Shown here: positions 10,320 through 17,702 of the stretch, in pieces
How the letters are laid out: each line of letters opens with the position of its first letter
Position numbering within the stretch: position 1 is the stretch's first letter
Assembly (NCBI GenBank): GCA_022497155.1
Contig: MU385817.1
Span: forward strand, 1-18,301
From: Whalleya microplaca
Taxonomy: Eukaryota; Ascomycota; Sordariomycetes; Xylariales; Xylariaceae
DNA: 18,301 nt
Direction of reading: 5' to 3'
The notes under the pieces: generated by a model
What the model was told of the DNA's origin: nothing
What the model saw: the letters and a program-made list of their open reading frames with translations, nothing else
Databases searched by the model: none
Translations under genes and position numbers: made by a program

Positions 10320-11100
10320 GGGACGCGACTAATTGTATTTAATAAAGATAAATTATATACCCGATTTTTAAAGAAGATATATAGTCGGTTATTTATAATA
10401 TACCTAGGAAAAAATAAGACCCGGAAACTTATTATTATATAATATTAGTAGCTAAAGATGTTTTAGGATATCGATATATTTGTGGCTAACTATCTCGAAT
10501 ATTGTTTTATAAAGGTATTTTGTAATAAGATTTCTAGTTTTTTCTATTTATTACTTATTCCGGAGAGGGTATAGGATTACGTTATTATAGATTTTAAAGC
10601 GATACCTAAAGATAAAAAAAGACGTAATAATATTTTCGTTATTATTAACCGATTAAGAAAGCGAGCTTGGTTAATGTTATGTACCCGGGAAGCTATTGCG
10701 CAAGACGCTGCCTATATATATTATTATAGCCTTTTTTGTATTTTCGATATACTTAAAAGTATCGTTAGCGATAGCGGCCCTTAGTTTATTATAAGATTTA
10801 CCGATAAATTGTTTAAAATAATAGGTATAAAATTTAAGTTTATTATATTAGAATATTATAAAATAGTGGGATAGGTGGAAATAATAAACGCATATATCGA
10901 TTAATGCTTATATTTATTTATTAATTATTAATAAAATAATTGGTCTAACGCGTTGCCGGTAATAGATTACGCGTAGGTTATATTATTATACAAATTAATA
11001 GGGATATTTCTTTACGAGATAGAGATAGGGTTTCCGATATTATTTTATTTTAATTAGTAACGGCAAACGGATATTAAAAATATAGCGGACTTTCCGCCTA
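10320..11100 (+). other. Integrase domain of pol with D,D-35-E
   Basis: Integrase cuts target DNA and joins the element ends. In frame mod 0, the N-terminal zinc finger is seen as its CxxC half at 10491-10502, now YxxY through TGT-to-TAT changes. The catalytic core has Asp at 10590-10592 (VIIDF), Asp at 10770-10772 (SDSGPQFI with one Gln-type stop) and Glu at 10878-10880. The last two are 36 codons apart, giving exactly D-35-E. All three acidic residues survive although the surrounding frame is broken. After the core, the segment at 11001-11040 reads like the GxxPYExxxGxxP region common after Gypsy integrase cores. The 5-bp target duplication fits this family. Confidence 0.93.
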
Positions 11101-11480
11101 GGGAAAGGCTTTTTAAAAAGGAAATATAAAGCTAGGTGCGGGGAATATACAATTACGTGACAGCTATACGCGAGGCTATCGTTAAGGCTTAAAAGCGAAT
11201 AATATAATAAACTAATAGGCACTACCGGGAGCCTAATTTCGATATAAGTAATCGTATTTTTATTATTAAAAAACGGCAGTTATAGCGTACCGACTACTTT
11301 TCTGACAAATTTAACTTCCCGCTAATATAATAATATTTCGAAATTAAGAAGCGACTGTTAAATAATACGTTTCGATTAAAAGTTCCCGATATTTAGAAGG
11401 CGTTCTGCCTATATTATACCGATTATTTACGACAATATCCGAATAACCTTTTTTTAAGATAAGAATTTAAGAATCTAGCT

Positions 11481-11777
11481 GGTTAGGTAGTTAAATCAAA
11501 CGTAAAAAAGGAATAGGTTATAAAAACGGTACTAACGTTACGGCTATATTATTATAAATTTTAATATAAGGTTAAATAAATCGGGTAAAATACCGATAAC
11601 AAATGGTATCTCGTATAAAATTTTAAAAACGCTATAGTTAAACTAAATAAGTTTTATATAAATAATCTAAAGGCAGCCGGTTTTTCTATCTAACTGGTAA
11701 TATAAAAATAAGCGGCGGAAAAAAATCGATTCGATTTAGATTACTCAGATAACAATAAACTTGCGTTAAGACAATAA
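11481..11777 (+). other. C-terminal chromodomain of integrase
   Basis: In frame mod 0, about 11530-11630 reads as a chromodomain. A YKFQYKVK-type strand is followed by two Gln/Trp-type stops where WxGW is expected, then NTDNKWYLV at 11589, then a NFKNA segment. This matches the usual pattern of YLVKWKGW followed by (E/N)xTWEPxxNL. Chromodomains at the end of fungal Gypsy integrases are thought to direct insertion into heterochromatin through histone H3 methyl marks. A proline-poor tail ending FDLDYSDNN near 11735-11760 closes the frame. Confidence 0.8.
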
Positions 11778-11927
11778 ACGATAGCCCGGAAACGCGGGAG
11801 GGACTAAATAAGGTAATAATAAAAATAGTAGAAAAGCTGTAACTATAAGCGCGTATATATAGTGTTTTATAAGGACGGGTTTTTAATAAAGTATAGAGAA
11901 GTTCTTACTGCTACTTATTAAAATAAG

Positions 11928-12030
11928 AGCCCGATAGTGTAGTGGTTTAAATAAATACCCGAGGCAATCTTTTTTTTTGCTAGAAAACATTCTAAAATAG
12001 GAAAGTCGAGATTTAATCCCCTCTCGGATT
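11928..12030 (+). ncRNA. tRNA-like segment with A-box and B-box similarity, RIP-altered
   Basis: AGCCCGA at 11928-11934 could pair with the end of the segment TCGGATT at 12024-12030, if the last three bases GGATT came from GGGCT by RIP. TAGTGTAGTGGTTT at 11935-11948 resembles a tRNA D-arm and pol III A box (TRGYNNARNNG). GATTTAATCCC at 12010-12020 resembles a B box, GGTTCAATCCC with two RIP-type changes. A T4TTGCTAGA4 arrangement at about 11973-11987 could be an anticodon arm with GCT. A 13-base T-run follows at 12038-12050, as at pol III terminators. Against a true tRNA, the length is 103 nt, the T-stem pairs poorly and there is extra sequence between the D-arm and the anticodon arm. It could be a tRNA relic, a SINE head or chance. 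It lies between pol and the polypurine tract. Confidence 0.35.
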
Positions 12031-12050
12031 TTATACCTTTTTTTTTTTTT

Positions 12051-12060
12051 CTGGGGAAGT
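12051..12060 (+). other. Probable polypurine tract before the 3' LTR
   Basis: GGGGAAG within CTGGGGAAGT lies directly against the 3' LTR start and follows a 13-base T-run. A purine-rich tract in this position primes plus-strand DNA synthesis in LTR retrotransposons. It is short, and only position and composition support it. Confidence 0.6.
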
Positions 12061-12326
12061 AGTTACGGGAGGTACGTACCTATATAACGTATAGACCACT
12101 TGGTATAGATACTTTATATAGTATACAGACCACTTATTACTATATACCCCCGTATATTAATCGGTAATAGTACGGCAGAATAGTTACCGCCCGGCGGGAT
12201 ACCCAGCTTAAGTTTTCTAAATAATTCCTATAGTTTAAAATAACTTTTTTCCCTATCTATTTATAAATATACAATTGGTACTTATACTAAAGCCCTGCCT
12301 CTAGCTATAATAGTCTAGGCGTAAGT
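12061..12326 (+). repeat. 3' LTR (266 bp)
   Basis: Aligns without gaps to the 5' LTR at an offset of 6763 and is about 86% identical. In this copy 14 sites have A where the 5' LTR has G, and only 4 have T where it has C, so it lost mainly - strand cytosines. Most of the G-to-A sites are in TpG. It ends GTAAGT and is followed at once by AACCG. Confidence 0.95.
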
Positions 12327-12331
12327 AACCG
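12327..12331. repeat. Right target-site duplication AACCG
   Basis: Identical to 5293-5297 and adjacent to the 3' LTR end. The match also extends one base left (TAACCG), but T is shared with the LTR terminus region, so 5 bp is the economical reading. Confidence 0.9.
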
Positions 12332-12595
12332 GAAAAAAATTAAAGTAAAAAATTAATAAATAAAACTTCTATTAAAAATAACTTTATAAGTAGTAAAAAT
12401 ATTATAAACGTATAAAATAGTTAAAATATAACGCTATTAAATACCGATAAATTAAAAACTAACATTTAAAAATAATTAGTTAATAATGCCGACCGATTTT
12501 AATATAAGGCCCCGGAAAGGCCCTCCGAACTAGCTTAAATTAAATAAAATAAAATAATAAATACGAAAGATAAAAAATCTTAAGCATTTAAAATT
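12332..12595. other. Right-hand continuation of the interrupted decayed sequence
   Basis: If the element and one AACCG are removed, 5297 joins 12332 and a Lys/Asn/Gln-rich frame can be continued for a short way, but more than one frame is readable. GC rises at 12484-12532 (GCCGACCGATTTTAATATAA, then CCCCGGAAAGGCCC), which ends the strongly decayed part. No family was recognised. Confidence 0.4.
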
Positions 12596-12830
12596 ACAGC
12601 TTTTGTCACGTGTTATAAGGGTCAAGGTGGCTTGGCGACCTAATTCCTGTGCATTTTATGTAATCCTAAAATAGAGGAGAAAAGAAAAAATCTAAGCTAA
12701 AAGGTCGGCCGAGAAATTTACTATACGTGTCAGGTGTAGGGCTTAAGCTGTGATTACGTAATGCGCACAAACCACACCTTAAATCTCATACCCTGTGCTT
12801 TAATCCCTGTGCTATAACAGCTTTATTATA
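12596..12830. other. Un-RIPed island with duplicated flanks, possibly a small insertion
   Basis: CA and TG are at normal levels here, in contrast to both sides. ACAGCTTT occurs at the left edge (12596-12603) and again at the right edge (12817-12824), 8 bp that could be a target duplication. Just inside, TGTTAT at 12611 and ATAACA near 12814-12819 are inverted, as at LTR or MITE ends. The right part has a tandem CCCTGTGCT pair (12791-12812). No frame of useful length exists. It may be a solo LTR-like or MITE-like relic, or simply unique sequence between two repeats. Confidence 0.4.
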
Positions 12831-12849
12831 ACTTAAATGTTAGATTTTT

Positions 12850-15190
12850 ATTTATTTTATAATATATATTACTATTTTATCATTACCCTTTTTAAATAAT
12901 AGTATTTACTTTATTTTATTACAGTTATTAAAATTAATTTACGGATTCCTTTAAGGCTTTTATTAGTTATTAAAGCCGATTTATAGCTTTAATTATTACG
13001 CCGATAAACATTAATCTTTTTATTTTTTATTCCTAATAACAGTCGATCGTTACCGATATAATTTCAGAAAGCTATAATCCGCTATATTATTACTTTTAGT
13101 TTATTTTTTGTTCCTAATAACAGACTATTTAAATATTATTTCCGTTTCCGGTATAGTAAGCAATACGGCAAAATTATTATAATACTTTAAATTTTATTAA
13201 TATTTTAATACTTTTTATTCCCGATAGTACTAATCGAATATCGTTTTTATTCCCGGTATAGTAATTAATATAATTTAAAAAAGCTAATTATTAACGTTCC
13301 CGTTATAATATATTAGCGAGAAATCGATTTTATTTCTTCTTAAATAAATTATTCTTCCGAAATTATTAAATTATTAATAAATTTCCCTTTTAATTTAATT
13401 TATCCTATTTTTTATTTCCGATAGTAAGCTAATATTACGGTTACTTAACAATTTAAATTTTCTCATTTTACTTAAATTAATAAGTATATTTATATACGCT
13501 TTAAAGCTTTAATAACTTGGTTAATTATTATTACTTATTTTTTATTTTAAATTCGCTTTTTTTATAATATATTGCCCTATTTTTTCCCCGTTTTAATATA
13601 TTATTAAGTTATAAATATAAAATATATCTAGCAGAAAAGCTTACTACTTTTTTTACCGCTTTTATATAATATAAAAAAAAAATTTCCTATACGTAAAAAT
13701 TTACTTTCTCTTTTTCCCGTATATATATACGTATACTAAACGTAATTATATTAATATATAATTTTTTATATTACCCCAAATAATCGATAGCTTTATTTTA
13801 TTATTTTTACTATCGCTTTATTTATTTCGTTTATATTAAATATTCTATCTCGAGCTGTATTTTCGAGCCGGTAATTTTATACGCGTTACGTATTTTCGCT
13901 TTTTTTTATTTTTTCCCGCTCCGTTAGTATATTTAGCGCGCCCGGTAGCTTTCCCGAAAGCGAGCTTTTTACGCCCGAAATAAAGCAGGTAAAATTATTT
14001 CGAAAGTTACGTAATAAAAATAAAGAATTAATATAATCTATATAATTATTATAAAATTCCGAATATAATAAAAAACCTAACATTTATTTTAAAACTATTA
14101 ATACCGTTAATATAAAGACTTTAAACGCCGCCTGTATAAAGCCTTCGGTTTTTAGCTATATATAAGCGACGTAATTTTTTGCCTTTCGGCTATATAATTT
14201 ATTTCTATTTAATTTAAATTATTATAAAGTACTATTTACGGGCATATAAAATAATTAAAATTATAATAGTCGGGCCGAATTTTATATTATAAATATTAAG
14301 CCTTAAAATTTTCAAAAACTAAAATATTTTATAAATAATAAACTATTAATATAATATTTAAACGCATATATAAATCGGTTAAAGTAATTAATCGAAAATA
14401 CAAATAAATTTTTTGCGACTATAAATAAAAATATATATAATATAAGAGTTATTTTTAAAAATATACGTAATATTATAACGGAAAATTTTAAACGCATTTT
14501 TTTGCCTTTTATTTTAAACTTCCCCTTAAAAGTTAATATAGCAAATAATTCTATAAATATTTTTCAGTCGGAATTAGTTTCTGCCGGTAGCGCCCGGGGC
14601 TAAAATATTTATTACAAATATGCGACATTTTTTCTAGCCTACCGCAGCTCCAGTTTAGTAATTTTTAAAAGTTCTGCCTAATATAAGCTTTAATTTAAAC
14701 TTATAGCTTTTATTATAGCGATTTAATACTTAATTATTAGCTCGCCTAAAAGTAATATAATAATAATTCGCTAATAATTTATTTATATAATAATATAATT
14801 AGCTAGGGCGTTAGTTTCTAATAAAACTATATAATCTTTTTTTTAAATAACGGAATAATTCCGAATTTCTTGCCTAAAAATAGTAGCGGCTGGGAATATA
14901 CCTTTTATATAATTAATATAACAGGTAGTTTCGGTCGATTTAATAAGTTAAAATATAAAAAGATCGGAATATTTAATCCGGACTGCTATAATAAATACAA
15001 CTTTAAAATAATCATTAGCGGGAGCTTTTTAATTTTTACGGACATATATTACTTTATTAAACGTATTTATTTATTTATTAAAAATTAAGAGATTTAATAA
15101 AATAATATAGCTTAAATTCTTTCGATATTTAAAACCTTATTAAAAGGTTAAGTTATTATATAATAAAACGTTAAAATATTAGCGGAAAAA
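12850..15190 (+). pseudogene. RIP-decayed long coding frame, possible gag-like protein of a second retroelement
   Basis: The frame with position mod 3 = 0 can be read for about 2.3 kb, with nearly all stops being TAA/TAG. The first part (to about 13970) is rich in Phe, Tyr, Pro, Ser and Gln and has recurring TTCC(C)GATAGTA or TTCCTAATAACAG units (about 13030, 13110, 13215, 13247 and 13420), which suggests a low-complexity or repetitive N-terminal region. From 13971 it looks like a folded domain: TPEIKQVKLFRKL at the start, then long mixed helical stretches through about 14560, and RSEYLIRTAI near 14963. I do not recognise a named family. Its place just before a basic, knuckle-like segment and a protease-like segment suggests a gag-type protein, but that is inference. 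The start codon is not known. Confidence 0.4.
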
Positions 15191-15990
15191 TATATTAATA
15201 TATAAGTTTATAACTTAATAAATATTTTCGATTAATTAATAATACGCTTTATTATATAACTAATATAAATTATTGCCGAATTTATTAAAACTAAAATAAA
15301 ATTAAGGTATATAACAAATAATAAAGCAATATTTAATTAATACGTCTAAAAAAAGCTATAATACGCGAAAGCTATAAGAATTTTAAACAAATATAATCTT
15401 AATTAATACGGAATAATAATTTAAATTTAAATAAATATAAACCTTAAAATTAAAAAATACTTTCGGGTATTATAAATTTATAAAATATTTAAATAATATA
15501 TAATATATATTATAAAAATAAAGTTAATTTTATTTATAGCTATAAATAAAAAGTATTTTAAGATTATTATTAAATAACGAGTATTATATATCGACTAATA
15601 TTCCGAAAAAATTTTACAGTTAACTAAAAGCGATAAAAATATAAAACGTTCCGGCAAATCCCGTAATAAATTCCACTATTATAATTAATCTCGCGATTAT
15701 AAAAGCTATTATAAAAATTATAAGAACCGTATAAATTATTCGGACCGCAAATTAAATCGTAAAAATAAAAATAAACAAAAACGCGATCGCGATTTTTATA
15801 AACGTAATAAAAAAAAGTCTCGTAATAAAAATAAAGCTAATTATATAAGTAATAAAAATAATTCCGATTTCTCGGATTTTTTTTTATTAAACGATATAAA
15901 TTTTATAAGTAATTTATCCGAAAAAACTAATTCGGATTTCTTAAATATCGAGATAAATAATAAATTTATAGTTTTTAATATAATAATATA
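15182..15990 (+). pseudogene. RIP-decayed basic, zinc-knuckle-like segment of the second element
   Basis: The frame with position mod 3 = 2 reads through this stretch with Gln-type stops. From 15605 it gives EKILQLTKSDKNIKRSGKSR, then a Tyr-rich patch (FHYYN, a stop, SRDYKSYYKN, 15665-15712) in which several Tyr codons TAT are one transition from Cys TGT or His CAT, as in a decayed zinc knuckle. I could not fit C-x2-C-x4-H-x4-C exactly. A strongly basic Lys/Arg/Asn run follows to about 15840, then an acidic Ser/Asp/Asn segment (NNSDFSDFF, EKTNSDF) to about 15990. A basic nucleic-acid-binding tail after a gag-like region is usual in retroelements. The frame differs from the preceding block, so an indel or a frameshift lies near 15190. 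Confidence 0.4.
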
Positions 15991-16149
15991 ATACGATTAT
16001 TATTTCCGGAAATTTAATTTAAGTAACCGATAAAAAAAATATATAAAATATTATATAATCCGTTTTAACGAAATATTATAAATACTTTTATTTAAACCGG
16101 TAAATAACCATATATATCGCAATTATTACGTAATATTTCTTTTACGTAA

Positions 16150-16560
16150 TTTTTTTTAATACTTTTATTTATATAAATATAAAGGATAATTTACGCGAAA
16201 ATAAACTAATAAAAATTAAATCGGCTTTATTTTATAAAAAAGCTAGTAAAATAATATATTCGCGATATTTTTACCTAAAAACTAACATTCGCGTTATACC
16301 AGATTTCCCTAATATAAATAAATACGAAAATGCTAATATAGGTTATACTTTAATTACCCGATTATTTTTAAACATTTTCGAATATATTATAAAAAAACGC
16401 AAAAAAAATAAATAAAAAAAGTCGGGAAAAAGAAGATTTAAATAAAACATTAAGTAATATTTACTTTTTATATACTTAAATATAAATTTAATAACACTTA
16501 TATTTTTATAAAGTTTTAAAAGTTAAGATAGGTTTTAAAAATTAATATTAAACTTAAACT
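16150..16560 (+). pseudogene. RIP-decayed coding segment, frame mod 0, unknown
   Basis: From 16182 to about 16410 this frame has no stop at all, rare in this window. It reads as a charged segment including KSALFYKKASKIIYSRYFYL, NIRVIPDFPNINKYENANIG, and a Lys/Arg-rich end (KKRKKNK). It then continues with Gln-type stops to about 16560. I do not recognise it. It lies between the basic segment and a protease-like segment, in a frame different from both, and may be the start of the protease region with indels on each side. Confidence 0.35.
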
Positions 16561-17400
16561 ATTATTAGGAAATAATTTCTTTTACCCGTACGGTATAATT
16601 ATAAATTATAATTTAGATACGATTATTTTTTTAGATATAAATTTCTAAATATTATTTACGGTATTTTATAATATTAAGCCTTACGCATAAAAAGTTTCAC
16701 TTTAAGGTAATTTCTTTTTAGCGCTAAATTAAATAATAGAAGCTCCGGTAAAATAAAAAGCTTTATTTAATAATCGCAGTTTTAATTTTATATTAAATTA
16801 TTAAACGGCAGTTAATTTAATATTATAAATTAAAACGTTATAAATTATAATTATAAAAAATATATCCGATAAATCTTTAAAATTAAATAAATATATATAA
16901 TTAGGCTTTATTAACGAATATATAAATAATAGATTTTTTTAAATTATATAAAAAGGGTGTTTAAAGTTTCTGCTTATCGCTACCGCTTTTAAAACGGTTA
17001 TAAAAATGGGAATATTAGTTAGTAAAACCGGATTAGTTATATTAAATAACTTTAGCCTTTTAAACACTTTAGCTATAGTTACGGAATTTAATATCGACAC
17101 TTTTAGTATTACCGTAATTATTAATCTAGTGCCGCATAATTTAATTTAGCTACTTTTTACGGAAATAATATAAAACTTAATTTTTAGTAACTAAACTATA
17201 TCGGTTAATAATATTTTTTTAACTAACGTAATTTTTAATATAATTAAGGTAATAGTTAAGCCGTTTTAAAAAGTACTTAAGCCGAGAATCCTTAAATTAT
17301 ACTTAATTTTAAGCATTTATAAACTAATTAATTTATTAGAAATTAAAACAGATTTAGGTTATTATATATATAACGCCGATAAATAAATAATAAAACATAT
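16560..17400 (+). pseudogene. RIP-decayed protease-like segment followed by linker, second element truncated
   Basis: Frame mod 2 gives GNNFFYPYGIIINYNLDTII from about 16569, which resembles the (L)GxDFL-x-PYGAxIDY segment found near the end of retroelement aspartic proteases. A stretch including EAPVKQKALFNNRSFNF near 16740 resembles the linker that often follows (IPP-x-VPV-type). The frame then runs with few stops from about 16971 to 17390, including TEFNIDTFSITVIINLVPHN near 17083 and GYYIYNADKQ (one stop) near 17359. The catalytic Asp-Thr/Ser-Gly motif was not seen. Reverse transcriptase, RNase H and integrase should follow in a complete element, but decayed sequence ends at about 17520. 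The assignment rests on loose pattern similarity. Confidence 0.35.
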
Positions 17401-17519
17401 ATTATAAATTATTAACCAGTTTTTTAAAATTTTAAAAACTAAAATATTATTAACATTCCGGAAAATAAATAAATAAAAATATTTTTAATAAATAAATAGT
17501 AAAATTATAAATTAAATAG
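17401..17519. other. AT-rich end of the decayed block
   Basis: Last stretch of RIP-type sequence, Lys/Asn-rich if read on the + strand. It ends sharply at TAGTGTTATGGGGCAGGGG. Confidence 0.4.
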
Positions 17520-17702
17520 TGTTATGGGGCAGGGGATTACGGGTATTAATAGCAGCTTAGGAGCCACTAAAAGCCCCCTAAAGCCACGTCATAAGGCACT
17601 CCACAGGGTATCCACAGGGCATTTTATAAGGCAATTTATAATAAATCACATACCTATATTTAGCTGACCTTTTCCCTCATATCTTTTTCACTTTTTTATA
17701 AC
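17520..17702. other. Un-RIPed segment with TGTTAT...ATAACA ends
   Basis: The composition switches within a few bases. The segment starts TGTTATGGGGCAGG and about 183 bp later has ATAACA (17698-17703), a 6-bp inverted pair like that of the 12611-12819 island, but the two interiors do not align. It contains a double CCACAGGG(T/C)AT (17601-17622) and two ATAAGGCA (17592 and 17627). It could be an LTR-like relic; otherwise it is unique sequence. Confidence 0.3.

Larger units (their letters stand above)
7452..11777 (+). pseudogene. pol: Pol polyprotein (protease region, RT, RNase H, integrase, chromodomain), RIP-decayed
   Basis: Pol copies element RNA into DNA and inserts it. It is read mainly in the frame with position mod 3 = 0, one base back from gag, so it was probably made by -1 frameshifting in the overlap at 7452-7479. 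Domains in order: protease region about 7623-7960 (the catalytic Asp-Ser/Thr-Gly is not visible, but the downstream VMDTKYDLIFGR and VDYRY context is of the usual kind), RT about 8750-9540, RNase H about 9640-10030, integrase about 10320-11100, chromodomain about 11481-11777. The frame shifts to mod 1 between T-runs at 9121-9129 and 9848-9857, then returns. The bases missing there (2 and 1) sum to 3, so both T-runs appear to have lost bases. TAA at 11775-11777 may be the original stop or a former Gln codon, since the frame stays readable beyond it. Confidence 0.92.
5298..12326 (+). mobile_element. Full-length Ty3/Gypsy chromovirus LTR retrotransposon, RIP-inactivated
   Basis: The element is 7,029 bp with two 266-bp LTRs of identical length, flanked by the 5-bp direct duplication AACCG. 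The order of domains is gag, protease region, reverse transcriptase, RNase H, integrase, chromodomain. That order, with integrase after RNase H and a chromodomain at the end, places it in the chromovirus branch of Ty3/Gypsy, common in fungi. All frames are full of TAA/TAG in place of Gln and Trp codons, so it cannot encode its own proteins. It lies inside older decayed sequence (4078-5297 and 12332-12595), so it is a nested insertion. The LTR ends are AG...GT rather than TG...CA, with an imperfect inverted repeat (AGTTAC...GTAAGT). No primer-binding site could be recognised after the 5' LTR. Confidence 0.94.

Noticed and set aside
11040..11222. Open frame of 60 codons on the - strand
   Set aside because: It lies opposite the integrase C-terminal region, whose + strand frame has clear family motifs; this is a shadow.
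5816..12498. Shared AATGCCGACCGA at 5817 and 12485
   Set aside because: Twelve identical bases without extended similarity on either side; treated as chance.
13886..14497. Two short open frames on the - strand (13886-14083 and 14312-14497)
   Set aside because: Both lie under a + strand frame that reads for over 2 kb with only RIP-type stops. They have no recognisable features.
14870..15088. 72-codon open frame on the + strand, mod 2
   Set aside because: The mod 0 frame continues through the same interval with RIP-type stops and joins a much longer readable region. The open mod 2 frame may be chance, though a frame switch to mod 2 happens not far downstream, so it is not fully excluded.
12611..17702. 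12611-12819 and 17520-17702 as the two LTRs of one element
   Set aside because: Both begin TGTTAT and end ATAACA and bracket the second decayed block, but their lengths differ and their interiors do not align. Sister LTRs altered only by RIP should align along their length.
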